From positions 1-64,000 of the forward strand of contig NZ_JADKPN010000006.1 in NCBI RefSeq assembly GCF_015352455.1: a stretch of 64,000 nt of DNA. Direction: 5' to 3'. This document shows, piece by piece, positions 1-8,175 of the stretch (within the stretch, counting starts at the first letter, position 1; each line of letters begins with the position of its first letter). Origin of the DNA: Nocardioides islandensis (GTDB lineage: Bacteria > Actinomycetota > Actinomycetes > Propionibacteriales > Nocardioidaceae). The notes below the pieces were generated by a model, which saw nothing but the letters and a program-made list of their open reading frames with translations, had not been told where the DNA came from and did not search any database. Position numbers and translations under genes: made by a program.

Positions 1-2
1 TG

Positions 3-155
3 CTCGAACGCCGTACCCAGGTCGAGCCGGAGCCGTCCGAGGAGCTCACCCTGCCCCAGACCGAGCTGCTGGCGGCGGTCCGGCAGGCCCCGACCGACCA
101 TCACGAAGGCCCCCGCCCGTACCCGGGCGGGGGCCTTCGTGGTGAGCCTCAGTGA
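3..155 (+). CDS. possible 3' end of an unrecognised protein (partial)
   Basis: One plus-strand frame is open from the window edge to a TGA at 153-155 and has strongly G/C-biased third positions over its first 100 bases, as coding DNA here does. The visible tail is acidic and hydrophilic (LERRTQVEPEPSEELTLPQ...). It would read through the hairpin at 105-140 and overlap the qcrB stop by 7 bp, tail to tail. No family can be named from about 50 residues. It may instead be non-coding sequence beside qcrB. Confidence 0.3.
   Translation, partial: LERRTQVEPEPSEELTLPQTELLAAVRQAPTDHHEGPRPYPGGGLRGEPQ
105..140. terminator. strong GC hairpin after qcrB
   Basis: A perfect inverted repeat (arms CGAAGGCCCCCGCCCG and its complement, 4-5 nt loop) sits just beyond the qcrB stop. 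No T-tract follows on either strand, which is common in actinobacteria. It is well placed to end the ctaE-qcrCAB transcript and possibly a converging plus-strand transcript. Confidence 0.7.
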
Positions 156-1987
156 CCCGGCTGCTCGTCGGTGTCGTCGTGCTGGCCGCCGGCACCGCCG
201 GAGGTGGAGCCGGAGCCCGCGCCGGCCGTCTCGCCATGGGCGCCCCGGAGCGGGACGTCCTCGGCGGTGCGGAGGGCGTGGTCGTCGAACTCGTGGCCGG
301 AGGCGGGGTGGTCGAGACCGGCCTGGAGGGCGTGCTCGTGCTCGGCGTGGTGCCGAGCCTCCTCGAGCTCGGCGCGGGTCGGCTTCTGCACGTTGTCGGC
401 GTACATCAGCGCGGACAGCTTGCCCCGCACCTTGTCCAGGCGACCGCCACGGGCGGCGACGCCGTTCTCGTCGACGCCCGTCCCCGGGGTGAAGACCTCG
501 TCACGACCGCGCGCGGTGAGGGTGTAGGCACGGCTCTCGCTGAGCGGGAGGTGCCGCTCGCTGTAGCCGCCGTCCGCGGAGCGCATGATGATGCCCGACT
601 CGTAGCCGTGCAGCAGCATGTCGTTGTCGTGCCGCTGCAACGAGATGCACCAGCGCCGGGTGATCCAGAACGCGATCACCGGGCCGAGGAACACCATCAA
701 CCGCATGAAGTAGGTGATGTGGTTGATCGACAGGTGCAGCTTGATCGCGATGATGTCGTTGCCGCCGGCGGCCCAGAAGAGGCCGTACGCCGTCATCAGC
801 GCCACCATCGTCGCCGTCCGGGTCGGCGCGTTGCGCGGCCGCTGGAGGATGTGGTGGTCGCGCTTGTCGCCGGTGATCCAGGACTCGATGAACGGCAGGA
901 ACAGCAGCAGGGTGAACATCACCATCGGCAGGACCTGGATCGGGAGCAGGACGTTCCACGACCAGGTCGTGCCCCAAATATGGGTCTCGATCCCGGGCAT
1001 GATGCGCAGCGCCCCGTCGGGCCAGCCCATGTACCAGTCGGGCTGCGAGCCCGCCGTCACCTTCGATGGGTCGTAGGGGCCGAACTTCCACACCGGGTTG
1101 ATCGACAACAACGCGCCCATCAGGGCGATCACGCCGAACACGACGAAGAAGAAGCCACCGGCCTTGGCGGCGTAGATCGGGAGCAGCGGGTACCCGACGA
1201 CGTTCTGCTCGGTCCGGCCGGGGCCGGGCCACTGGGTGTGCTTGTGGTAGACGAGCAGCAGCATGTGGGCGCCGACCAGGGCCAGCAGGATGCCCGGGAT
1301 CAGGAGCACGTGCACGGTGAAGAGCCGCGGGATGATCGCCTCGCCGGGGAACTCCCCGCCGAAGAGGAAGAACGACATGTAGGTGCCGACGACGGGCGTC
1401 GCCTTGATGAAGCCGTCCGCGGCCCGGATGCCGGTGCCGGAGAGCAGGTCGTCGGGCAGCGAGTAGCCGGTGAAGCCCTCGAGCGTGCCCAGGATCAGCA
1501 GCAGGCAGCCGATCACCCAGTTCAGCTCACGCGGCTTGCGGTGCGCGCCGGTGAAGAACACCCGCAGCAGGTGCACCATCATCGCGGCCACGAACAACAT
1601 GGCCGCCCAGTGGTGCATCTGGCGCATCAGCAGGCCGCCGCGCACGTCGAAGGAGATGTTCAGCGTGGAGGCGTAGGCCTCCGACATCTGGATGCCGCGC
1701 AGCTGGTTGTAGGAGCCTTCGTAGGTCGTCTCGCCCATGCTCGGGGTGAACCAGAGCGTCAGGAACACGCCGGTCAGGAGCAGGACGATGAAGCTCCACA
1801 GGGCGATCTCGCCGAGCATGAAGGACCAGTGGTCCGGGAAGACCTTGCGGACCTGCTTCTTCATCGCCGTGGCCAGGCCGAGCCGGTCGTCGGCCCAGCC
1901 GGCGGCCGCTCCGACCGGGTTGGGCTTGGACGCCTTCGCCGGGGTGGTGGCGTTGGTGTCGGCGACCTTGCTGGTGTCGATGCTCAT
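149..1987 (-). CDS. qcrB: cytochrome bc1 complex cytochrome b subunit QcrB
   Basis: Membrane quinol-oxidising subunit of the actinobacterial bcc complex, which passes electrons from menaquinol to QcrC and the aa3 oxidase. The 612-residue protein has the eight-helix cytochrome b core. Candidate haem-b histidines lie in MHHWAA and VHLLRV (about 125-140) and in TVHVLLIP and GAHMLLLVYH (about 225-240). QPDWYMGW near 315 is the quinol-site motif, PDWY replacing PEWY as is usual in actinobacteria. The long hydrophilic C-terminal tail (about 100 residues, ending in a Gly/Ser/His-rich stretch) is typical of actinobacterial QcrB. It follows qcrA by a few bases and is last in the operon, before the hairpin at 105-140. 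Confidence 0.97.
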   Translation of the reverse strand: MSIDTSKVADTNATTPAKASKPNPVGAAAGWADDRLGLATAMKKQVRKVFPDHWSFMLGEIALWSFIVLLLTGVFLTLWFTPSMGETTYEGSYNQLRGIQMSEAYASTLNISFDVRGGLLMRQMHHWAAMLFVAAMMVHLLRVFFTGAHRKPRELNWVIGCLLLILGTLEGFTGYSLPDDLLSGTGIRAADGFIKATPVVGTYMSFFLFGGEFPGEAIIPRLFTVHVLLIPGILLALVGAHMLLLVYHKHTQWPGPGRTEQNVVGYPLLPIYAAKAGGFFFVVFGVIALMGALLSINPVWKFGPYDPSKVTAGSQPDWYMGWPDGALRIMPGIETHIWGTTWSWNVLLPIQVLPMVMFTLLLFLPFIESWITGDKRDHHILQRPRNAPTRTATMVALMTAYGLFWAAGGNDIIAIKLHLSINHITYFMRLMVFLGPVIAFWITRRWCISLQRHDNDMLLHGYESGIIMRSADGGYSERHLPLSESRAYTLTARGRDEVFTPGTGVDENGVAARGGRLDKVRGKLSALMYADNVQKPTRAELEEARHHAEHEHALQAGLDHPASGHEFDDHALRTAEDVPLRGAHGETAGAGSGSTSGGAGGQHDDTDEQPGH

Positions 1988-1992
1988 GATGT

Positions 1993-3033
1993 CTAACCAC
2001 GCTCCCAGAAGCTGGGTCCGACGGGTTCGGTGAAGTCACTCTGCGCCACGAGGTACCCCTCGTCGTCCACCTCGATGGGCAGCTGGGGGAGGGGTCGCGC
2101 GGCCGGGCCGAAGATGACCTTGCCGTTGTCGGCCAGGTCGAACGTCGACTGGTGACAGGGGCAGAGCAGGTGGTGGGTGGTCCGCTCGTTCAGCGAGATC
2201 GGGCAGCCCACGTGGGTGCAGATCTTCGAGAAGGCGACGATGCCCTGGACCGACCAGTTCTCGCGGCCCTTCCACGGCGTGATGTCGTCGGGCTCCATGC
2301 GCAGCAGGATCACCGCGCCCTTGGACTTGGCGATCTGGAGCTCCACGCCCTCGAGCGGCTCACCGTCGGGGCCGCCGTTGGCCAGCGCCTCCGGCTCGCA
2401 GTTGACCAGGTCACCGATCTCGAGGTCGGAGACCTTGATCGGGGTGTAGACCACGTCGCGCACGACGCGCATCCCGGGCTTCCAGATGGTGTGGTAGAGC
2501 TTGTCGCCCGGCAGCGGGCCGAGGTCGCGCAGCATCAGGATCGGGGCCAGGCCGACCAGGCCGAGCGCGCCGAGCAGCGAGTTGCGCACCAGCGGGCGGC
2601 GGGCGATCCCCGAGTCGTCGATGCCCTGCATGACCATGCCGACGGTCTCGGTGCGGTCCTTCTCGCTGGAGGAGGCTGGGTGCCGCAGCTCGACGATCTC
2701 GTGGTCGGTCATCAGCTTGCGGGCCCAGTGGATCAGGCCGACGCCGATGCAGATGAACGCGATCGCGAGGGTGCCGCCGAGCATCACGTTGGACGCGCCG
2801 AAGCCGGCGATGGTGTCCCAGTTGTCGCCCACCTGGAAGACGAAGTAGGAGACGAAGAACCCCACCAGCGCGAGCGTCGCCACTCCGAACAGGGCGGCGA
2901 CCTGGCGCTCGGCGCGCTTCTCGGCGCGGGTGTCGACGTCGGTGGGACGCCACTGGTGAGCGGGGAGACCCGGGTTCGGGATCGGCTCGTCCCCCTCAGG
3001 GACAGCCGGAAGGTGTTCCTGGGTGGTGCTCAC
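1993..3033 (-). CDS. qcrA: Rieske iron-sulfur subunit QcrA
   Basis: Carries the 2Fe-2S cluster moving electrons from quinol to cytochrome cc. The 346-residue protein has a charged N-terminus, three predicted membrane helices (about 50-190) and a C-terminal Rieske fold. Cluster ligands are visible in CTHVGCP (about 273) and CPCHQSTFD (about 292), the two cysteines and two histidines expected. Three helices instead of one is the actinobacterial form. The start is GTG and overlaps the qcrC stop by 4 bp, so translation is probably coupled. Confidence 0.97.
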   Translation of the reverse strand: MSTTQEHLPAVPEGDEPIPNPGLPAHQWRPTDVDTRAEKRAERQVAALFGVATLALVGFFVSYFVFQVGDNWDTIAGFGASNVMLGGTLAIAFICIGVGLIHWARKLMTDHEIVELRHPASSSEKDRTETVGMVMQGIDDSGIARRPLVRNSLLGALGLVGLAPILMLRDLGPLPGDKLYHTIWKPGMRVVRDVVYTPIKVSDLEIGDLVNCEPEALANGGPDGEPLEGVELQIAKSKGAVILLRMEPDDITPWKGRENWSVQGIVAFSKICTHVGCPISLNERTTHHLLCPCHQSTFDLADNGKVIFGPAARPLPQLPIEVDDEGYLVAQSDFTEPVGPSFWERG

Positions 3034-3944
3034 GCTTCGACCTTACTCTTGCTCGACCGGGTGGTATGGGCGGCGATCCAGACGGCAAAGGCGACGCAGA
3101 GACCGATGCCGAAGAGCCATGCGAACAGGCCCTCGCTCACCGGACCCATGCCGCCGAGGCCGAACCCGCTGTAGCTGGGCTGGTCCTCCAGGGACTGCAG
3201 GTAGGCGATGACGTCGCGCTTCTCCTCCGGCGACAGGTTGCCGTTGGAGAAGGTGTCCATGGCCTGCGGGCCGGTCAGCATCGCCTCGTAGATGTACTTG
3301 GGGTCGACGCCGCGGATCTTGGGCGCGTAGCCGCCTCGCGGCATCGCCCCGCCGGAGCCCTCGAAGTTGTGGCACGCCGTGCAGTTGGTCAGGAAGATCT
3401 GGCCGCCGCGGACGATGGCCTCCTCGCGCTCCTGCTCGGAGAGGCCGGCGATCGAGTAGTCCGACTCGTCGGGGATCGCCGGGCCGACGCCGAGCGAGGC
3501 GACGTACGCCGCCAGCGCCTCGACCTCGTCGGGGGTGTACACGGGAGGCTTGCGCTGCGCCTGCGAGCCCGGCTGCGCCAGCGGCATGCGACCCGTGCCG
3601 ACCTGGAAGTCGACGGCCGCGGCGCCCACGCCGATGAGGCTGGGGCCGAGGATCTTGCCGTCGCGGGAGCTGTTGATGCCCTCGCCGTTGAGGCCGTGGC
3701 AGGTCGAGCAGCCGACGATGAAGATGTCGCGGCCCTTGGCCACGAGCGCCTCGTCGGACTCGGCCTGGCCGGCCTGGGCGGGCGAGAAGGCGGCGTACAG
3801 GGAACCGGTCAGCAGCAGGCCGAACATCAGCACCGCGAGCCCGGCGATGGGGCGGCGGCGGTACCGCGACAGACGACCTGCGGATCGATTCAGAAGGCGC
3901 ACGGTGAGGGTCCTCGGGTGGTGTCCAGGTGGGTGGTTCGTCAC
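3030..3944 (-). CDS. qcrC: dihaem cytochrome c subunit QcrC
   Basis: Dihaem cytochrome cc that links the bcc complex directly to the aa3 oxidase, replacing soluble cytochrome c. In 304 residues there is an N-terminal signal-anchor (about 30-52), two class I cytochrome c domains with haem motifs CSTCH (about 81) and CTACH (about 189), and a C-terminal membrane helix before a basic tail. This is the standard actinobacterial architecture. It lies 19 bp after ctaE and overlaps qcrA. Confidence 0.97.
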   Translation of the reverse strand: MTNHPPGHHPRTLTVRLLNRSAGRLSRYRRRPIAGLAVLMFGLLLTGSLYAAFSPAQAGQAESDEALVAKGRDIFIVGCSTCHGLNGEGINSSRDGKILGPSLIGVGAAAVDFQVGTGRMPLAQPGSQAQRKPPVYTPDEVEALAAYVASLGVGPAIPDESDYSIAGLSEQEREEAIVRGGQIFLTNCTACHNFEGSGGAMPRGGYAPKIRGVDPKYIYEAMLTGPQAMDTFSNGNLSPEEKRDVIAYLQSLEDQPSYSGFGLGGMGPVSEGLFAWLFGIGLCVAFAVWIAAHTTRSSKSKVEA

Positions 3945-3963
3945 GCAGGCCTGAGCGGATTGC

Positions 3964-4602
3964 CTACTGGATGACGTAGATCGTGAAGAACAGTCCGATC
4001 CACACGACGTCGACGAAGTGCCAGTAGTACGACACGACGATCGCGCTGACGGCCTGCTCGTGGGTGAAGCGCTTGGCGATGTAGGTGCGCCCCAGCACGA
4101 ACAGGAAGGCCACCAGCCCGCCGGTCACGTGCAGGCCGTGGAACCCGGTCGTGAGGTAGAACATCGAGCCGTACGCCGAGTCCTGGATGGTGGTGCCCTC
4201 CTGGACGAGCGAGACGTACTCGGTGGCCTGGCCCGCGATGAAGATCGAGCCCATGGCGTAGGTGAGGATGAACCACTCGCGCAGCCCCCACTTGCCGACG
4301 TCGAGCAGGCCGCCCCTGCGGTTGACCTGGCCGCGCTCGGCGGCGAACACGCCGAGCTGGCAGGTCAGCGACGACAGCACCAGGATCGTGGTGTTGACCG
4401 ACGCGAACGGGACGTTGAGCTTCTCGGTGTTCAGCTGCCACAGCTCGGGGCTGACCGCGCGGATGGTGAAGTAGGACGCGAACAGCGCGGCGAAGAACAT
4501 CAGCTCGCTGGACAGCCAGATGATGGTGCCGACGCTGACCATGCTCGGCCGGTCGTGATGTCCGTGCAGCCGCGAGGCCGGGATCGCTTGAGCTGTCGCC
4601 AC
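3964..4602 (-). CDS. ctaE: cytochrome c oxidase subunit III
   Basis: Subunit III of the aa3 terminal oxidase, a 212-residue membrane protein with about five helices and the typical [12 protein letters not shown] and [13 protein letters not shown] segments. It is the first gene of ctaE-qcrC-qcrA-qcrB, reflecting the bcc-aa3 supercomplex. The GTG start is supported by a CATAAT hexamer ending six bases upstream, which would give a leaderless mRNA. Other oxidase subunits are not in the window. Confidence 0.95.
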   Translation of the reverse strand: MATAQAIPASRLHGHHDRPSMVSVGTIIWLSSELMFFAALFASYFTIRAVSPELWQLNTEKLNVPFASVNTTILVLSSLTCQLGVFAAERGQVNRRGGLLDVGKWGLREWFILTYAMGSIFIAGQATEYVSLVQEGTTIQDSAYGSMFYLTTGFHGLHVTGGLVAFLFVLGRTYIAKRFTHEQAVSAIVVSYYWHFVDVVWIGLFFTIYVIQ

Positions 4603-4608
4603 CCGCTC

Positions 4609-4614
4609 ATTATG
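4609..4614 (-). promoter_or_regulatory. -10 element for leaderless ctaE operon
   Basis: Read on the minus strand the hexamer is CATAAT and ends 6 nt before the GTG start, so transcription should begin at or next to the start codon. No Shine-Dalgarno sequence lies in between. Confidence 0.5.
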
Positions 4615-4663
4615 TCGATAGGGCTGCCTGTGACCACCCCCGGGGGGCCGTGTCTCGGACGCC

Positions 4664-4669
4664 TATCCT
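4664..4669 (+). promoter_or_regulatory. -10 element for leaderless ctaG-like gene
   Basis: TATCCT ends 6 nt before the GTG at 4676. The 73-bp gap between ctaE and this gene therefore holds two divergent promoters. Confidence 0.55.
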
Positions 4670-4675
4670 CGGGAT

Positions 4676-5599
4676 GTGCCGGTCGTCCCGCTCCACTCCT
4701 CCGACTACCTGCCGCGGTTCACCCTCGGCACGGTGTTCACGGGGTGGGAGCTGGCAGTCGTGCTCGCCCTGCTCACCCTCGCGGCGGCGGGCCTGTACGC
4801 CGCCGGCGTGAGCCGCCTGGCGAGCCGCGGCGACCACTGGCCGGTCGGCCGCACGGTCGCCTTCGCGGCCGGCATCCTGGTCTTCGTCCTGGCCACCCAG
4901 TCCGGGCTGGCGGCGTACGACACCACGCTGCTGAGCGTGCACATGGTCCAGCACATGATCCTGTCGATGGTGGTGCCGCTGCTGGTGGCGCTGTCGGCCC
5001 CGGTCACGCTGGCGCTGCGCACCCTCCCGCACCGGCCGCGGCGCTGGCTGCTGGCGGTGCTGCACTCGCGCGTGGCGAAGGTGCTGACGTTCCCGCCGCT
5101 GACGCTGCTCCTCTACGTCGTCTCGCCGTGGGCGCTGTACTTCTCCGGCTGGTACTCCGCCTCGCTGCAGTCGGCGTTCGTCCACGAGCTGATGCACGTG
5201 CACCTGGTCGTGGTCGGCTCGCTGTTCTTCTGGCCGATCGTGGGCGTCGACCCGGTGCCGGGCCGCGTGCAGTACCCGTTCCGGATGCTGCTCGTGCTCC
5301 TCACCCTCCCGTTCCACGCGTTCCTGGGCGTCACGATCATGAGCCAGACCGAGCTGCTGGGCGGTGACTGGTACCCGAACCTCCACCGCGGCGACCTCGG
5401 CTCCTGGCTGCCGAGCCCGGCGGACGACCAGCACCTCGCGGGCGGCATCTTGTGGAGCTCCGGCGACCTCATCGCGCTGATGGTCTTCGGGGTCCTGTTC
5501 GTCCAGTGGGTGCGCGCCTCGATGAAGGAGTCCGAGCGCGAGGACCGCCGGCTGGACCTCCTGGAGGCCAGGGCCGGACAACGGCGCGACGCTGGGTAG
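4676..5599 (+). CDS. CtaG-like cytochrome c oxidase assembly protein (caa3_CtaG family)
   Basis: A 307-residue polytopic membrane protein with about seven helices, of the caa3-type CtaG family thought to help assemble the copper centre of haem-copper oxidases. Candidate metal-binding histidines occur in SVHMVQHMI (about 90), VHELMHVHLVVV and the segment around HAFLGV. Divergence from ctaE fits the role. The GTG start is the only good one and sits 6 nt after a TATCCT hexamer. The stop codon TAG doubles as the first bases of the next promoter (5597-5602). Confidence 0.85.
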   Translation: MPVVPLHSSDYLPRFTLGTVFTGWELAVVLALLTLAAAGLYAAGVSRLASRGDHWPVGRTVAFAAGILVFVLATQSGLAAYDTTLLSVHMVQHMILSMVVPLLVALSAPVTLALRTLPHRPRRWLLAVLHSRVAKVLTFPPLTLLLYVVSPWALYFSGWYSASLQSAFVHELMHVHLVVVGSLFFWPIVGVDPVPGRVQYPFRMLLVLLTLPFHAFLGVTIMSQTELLGGDWYPNLHRGDLGSWLPSPADDQHLAGGILWSSGDLIALMVFGVLFVQWVRASMKESEREDRRLDLLEARAGQRRDAG

Positions 5600-5602
5600 C
5601 AT
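5597..5602 (+). promoter_or_regulatory. -10 element for leaderless mini-ORF
   Basis: TAGCAT overlaps the ctaG stop codon and ends 6 nt before the GTG at 5609, the same geometry as the leaderless promoters elsewhere in the window. Confidence 0.45.
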
Positions 5603-5608
5603 GCGCCC

Positions 5609-5668
5609 GTGATTACCCCATTCGAATGCTCGCTTCGCTCCGCTTCGAACAGGGACCCCAAAAGATGA
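5609..5668 (+). CDS. 19-residue leaderless upstream ORF
   Basis: GTG at 5609 lies exactly where a TAGCAT promoter would start the transcript. The reading frame gives [19 protein letters not shown] and stops at TGA 5666-5668, which overlaps the ATG of the receiver gene (ATGA). The downstream gene has only a weak ribosome binding site, so translation could be coupled through this mini-ORF. The peptide has one cysteine and no run of one amino acid, so it is not an obvious attenuator. TTCGAA at 5621-5626 and 5644-5649 gives it a repeat-like look, so it may be a repeat remnant rather than a true gene. Confidence 0.35.
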   Translation: MITPFECSLRSASNRDPKR

Positions 5669-6084
5669 GCGACAAGCCCCTGAAGGTGCTGGTCTACAGC
5701 GACGACGTCAACACCCGCCAGCAGGTCATCCTGGCCCTCGGCCGCCGGCCGCACCCCGACCTGCCGGAGCTGACGTACGTCGAGGTCGCGACCGAGCCGG
5801 TCGTGATCCAGCACATGGACGGCGGGGCCATCGACCTGGCCATCCTCGACGGCGAGGCCGTGCCGGCCGGTGGGATGGGCATCGCCAAGCAGCTCAAGGA
5901 CGAGATCTACCAGTGCCCGCCCATCCTGGTGCTGACCGGCCGCCCGCAGGACGCGTGGCTGGCCACCTGGTCGCGCGCCGAGGCCGCGGTCCCGCACCCC
6001 ATCGACCCGATCCGGCTCGCCGAGGCGGTCGTCGGGCTGCTCCGGCCACGGGTGGCCGGCGTACCGGCCGTCCCCACCGACTAG
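5665..6084 (+). CDS. stand-alone response-regulator receiver protein, atypical
   Basis: A 139-residue protein that is only a receiver fold, like the orphan regulators of actinobacteria that resemble mycobacterial Rv3143. Asp13-Asp14 form the acidic pocket, Asp62 (LAILDGEA) is the expected phosphoacceptor and Thr91 the switch residue. The usual lysine before the cis-proline is missing: the loop reads VPHPIDP at about 109-115. No kinase is adjacent and there is no output domain, so partner and signal are unknown. ATG 5665 is chosen because [14 protein letters not shown] is the natural beginning of the fold; an in-frame ATG at 5626 is possible. Confidence 0.75.
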   Translation: MSDKPLKVLVYSDDVNTRQQVILALGRRPHPDLPELTYVEVATEPVVIQHMDGGAIDLAILDGEAVPAGGMGIAKQLKDEIYQCPPILVLTGRPQDAWLATWSRAEAAVPHPIDPIRLAEAVVGLLRPRVAGVPAVPTD

Positions 6085-6103
6085 TCACGGGAAGGGGACC
6101 CCG

Positions 6104-7129
6104 ATGACCACCTGGCCCGAGGTCCTCGCCGCCCTCGTCGCCCGGACCGACCTGTCCGGGGACCAGACGACCTGGGCGATGGGCGAGATCCTCGCCGGCC
6201 AGGCGACCGAGGCGCAGATCGCCGGCTTCGCCATCGGGCTCAAGGCCAAGGGCGAGACGGTCGAGGAGGTCACCGGCCTGGCCGACGCGATGTACGCCGC
6301 GCGGACGCCGATCGACGTACCCGGCCGTCTCCTCGATGTCGTCGGCACCGGGGGAGACCGGTCGATGAGCGTCAACATCTCCACGATGGCCGCGATCGTC
6401 GCCGCCGGCGCGGGCGCCAAGGTCGTCAAGCACGGCAACCGGTCCGCGTCCTCGCAGTCGGGCAGCGCGGACGTGCTCGAGGCCCTCGGCATCCGCCTCG
6501 ACCTGTCGCCCGACCGCGTGGCCGCGGTGGCCGAGGAGGCGGGCATCACCTTCTGCTTCGCCGCGGCCTTCAACCCGGCGATGCGGCACACCGCGGCGCC
6601 CCGCCGCGAGCTGGGCGTCGGCACGACGTTCAACATCCTCGGCCCGCTCGGCAACCCGACGCGGCCGGCCGCGCAGGCGGTGGGGTGCGCCGACCCGCGG
6701 ATGGCCCCGGTGATGGCCGGCGTGTTCGCCGCGCGCGGCGTGGACGCGTGGGTCTTCCGCGGCGACGACGGGCTCGACGAGCTCACCACGACGACCACGT
6801 CGTCGGTCTGGCAGGTGCACGACGGCGAGGTACGGACGGTCTCCGTGGATCCCGTCGCCCTCGGCCTGGCCGTCAGCGACCCCGACGCGCTGCGCGGTGG
6901 AGACGCGGCGCACAACGCCGACGTCGTACGCCGGCTGCTGGCGGGGGAGCAGGGCCCGGTCCGGGACGCCGTGCTGCTGAACGCCGGCGCGGCCCTCGCG
7001 GTGTACGACGACCCCGCCACGCCCGCCGAGGAGGCGATCGCCGCCGGGCTCTCGCGGGCCCGCGACGCCGTCGACTCGGGGGCCGCCGCGGCGACGCTCG
7101 AGCGCTGGGTCGCCGCCACCTCGGCCTGA
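6104..7129 (+). CDS. trpD: anthranilate phosphoribosyltransferase
   Basis: Joins phosphoribosyl pyrophosphate to anthranilate, the second dedicated step of tryptophan synthesis, in the cytoplasm. The 341-residue length is normal. The glycine-rich PRPP loop [14 protein letters not shown] (about 80), the [21 protein letters not shown] anthranilate/PRPP loop (about 108) and [10 protein letters not shown] are all present. The ATG follows the ribosome site GGGAAGGGG by a short gap, 19 bp after the receiver gene. No other trp gene is near, as in mycobacteria where trpD also sits beside ctaE. Confidence 0.96.
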   Translation: MTTWPEVLAALVARTDLSGDQTTWAMGEILAGQATEAQIAGFAIGLKAKGETVEEVTGLADAMYAARTPIDVPGRLLDVVGTGGDRSMSVNISTMAAIVAAGAGAKVVKHGNRSASSQSGSADVLEALGIRLDLSPDRVAAVAEEAGITFCFAAAFNPAMRHTAAPRRELGVGTTFNILGPLGNPTRPAAQAVGCADPRMAPVMAGVFAARGVDAWVFRGDDGLDELTTTTTSSVWQVHDGEVRTVSVDPVALGLAVSDPDALRGGDAAHNADVVRRLLAGEQGPVRDAVLLNAGAALAVYDDPATPAEEAIAAGLSRARDAVDSGAAAATLERWVAATSA

Positions 7130-7179
7130 CCCACGGTCCTGCCCGCGGGCGGTGCGGGGCTGGGGGTGCCGGGCTGGGG

Positions 7180-7272
7180 GGTGCCGGTTTGGCTGCGGGT
7201 GCCGGTTTGGCTGCGATCGCGGCCGTTCTGCAGATCCGCGGCGCCGAAACCTGCCAAACGGCTGCGATCGCG
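7180..7272. repeat. tandem and dispersed short repeats between trpD and the fasciclin gene
   Basis: The 18-mer GGTGCCGGTTTGGCTGCG occurs twice back to back (7180-7197, 7198-7215), with a degenerate copy upstream. GCTGCGATCGCG occurs at 7210-7221 and 7261-7272, and GTTTGGC pairs with GCCAAAC across the gap, so the segment can fold. No coding frame is convincing. It resembles a small mobile intergenic repeat. Confidence 0.6.
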
Positions 7273-7325
7273 CGATTTCTGGCACCCCGGCGAACCAGGG
7301 GCTTCCCATGCCCGGACGAGCGCGC

Positions 7326-7331
7326 TAACCT
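7326..7331 (+). promoter_or_regulatory. -10 element for the fasciclin gene
   Basis: TAACCT about 35 bp before the ATG, followed by a leader that contains two TTGGACAA copies and an AAGGAG ribosome site. Confidence 0.35.
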
Positions 7332-7349
7332 TGGACAAACATTGGACAA
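7331..7349 (+). promoter_or_regulatory. direct repeat TTGGACAA x2, candidate operator
   Basis: TTGGACAA occurs at 7331-7338 and 7342-7349. The 11-bp spacing between copies is about one helical turn, placing both on the same DNA face just downstream of a likely -10 hexamer. Confidence 0.35.
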
Positions 7350-7365
7350 CCCAAGGAGACAGCAC

Positions 7366-8001
7366 ATGAGGATCCGTTCCGTCGTCGCCTCCGCGACGGT
7401 TGGCGGCGTGCTGGCGGCCACCGCCGTGCTCGCCGCCTCGACGCCCGCCCAGGCCGCTCCCGCGCGGGGGCTGGGCACCACCAGCCTCGCGTCGGTGCTC
7501 GCCGCCGATGGCCAGAAGTTCGACAAGAAGGGTGGGGACTTCGACATCGTCGAGGCCGCGGCGTACGCCGTGCTGGCCGCGAAGCCGAACAGCCCGGTCG
7601 CCCTGCTCGCCGACGGCACGAAGCGCCTCACGGCGTTCGCCCCGACCGACCGTGCGTTCCGGCGGCTGGTCGCGGACCTGACGGGGACGTCGTACTCGTC
7701 GGAGTCCAAGGTGTTCGCCAAGGTGGCCTCACTGGGCATCGACACGGTCGAGACGGTGCTGCTCTACCACGTGGTCCCGGGCATGACGATCACGGCGGCC
7801 AAGGCGATCCAGGCCGACGGCGCCAAGCTGACGACGGCCGCCGGCGTGAAGCTCAAGGTGAAGGTCGTGCACGGCGTCGTGACGCTGGTGGACAAGGACC
7901 CCGACAACGCCAACGCGTCGGTGATCGTGGCCGACATCAACAAGGGCAACAAGCAGATCGCCCACGGCATCGACGTGGTGCTCCGCCCCGCGGACCTGTA
8001 G
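7366..8001 (+). CDS. secreted fasciclin (FAS1) domain protein
   Basis: A 211-residue exported protein with one FAS1 domain. The N-terminus is a classic Sec signal peptide (MRIRS, hydrophobic core, cleavage near AQAAPA at about 30). The conserved FAS1 blocks are present: LTAFAPTDRAFRRL (H1, about 90) and VLLYHVVPGM (H2, about 133), ending with the strand that closes the fold. FAS1 proteins mediate adhesion or cell-surface interactions; the ligand cannot be inferred. ATG 7366 follows AAGGAG at a good distance. It is monocistronic, facing an opposing gene across a hairpin at 8123-8159. Confidence 0.9.
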   Translation: MRIRSVVASATVGGVLAATAVLAASTPAQAAPARGLGTTSLASVLAADGQKFDKKGGDFDIVEAAAYAVLAAKPNSPVALLADGTKRLTAFAPTDRAFRRLVADLTGTSYSSESKVFAKVASLGIDTVETVLLYHVVPGMTITAAKAIQADGAKLTTAAGVKLKVKVVHGVVTLVDKDPDNANASVIVADINKGNKQIAHGIDVVLRPADL

Positions 8002-8122
8002 GACGGTCGCTCGCCCTCGAACTTCCCGGTGCCCGCCCTGGCTTGGTCCTCGCACCTGCGCCAAACTGGAGGTGGGCACCGGGAGCCGGGGGGAGCGTGC
8101 TTCTCCCGTGCTCAAATGCCTG

Positions 8123-8159
8123 CGGACCGCGTCGTCCCACCCCCGAACGGCGCGGTCCG
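8123..8159. terminator. inverted repeat between convergent genes
   Basis: CGGACCGCG (8123-8131) pairs perfectly with CGCGGTCCG (8151-8159) around a 19-nt loop. It lies between the stops of the fasciclin gene and the opposing membrane-protein gene, a likely bidirectional terminator without a T-tract. Confidence 0.4.
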
Positions 8160-8175
8160 GTTGCGCGTCGAAGGC

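Noticed and set aside
152..1996. 614-codon plus-strand frame opposite qcrB
   Set aside because: Shadow of qcrB with no family resemblance; the minus strand has heme ligands and membrane helices.
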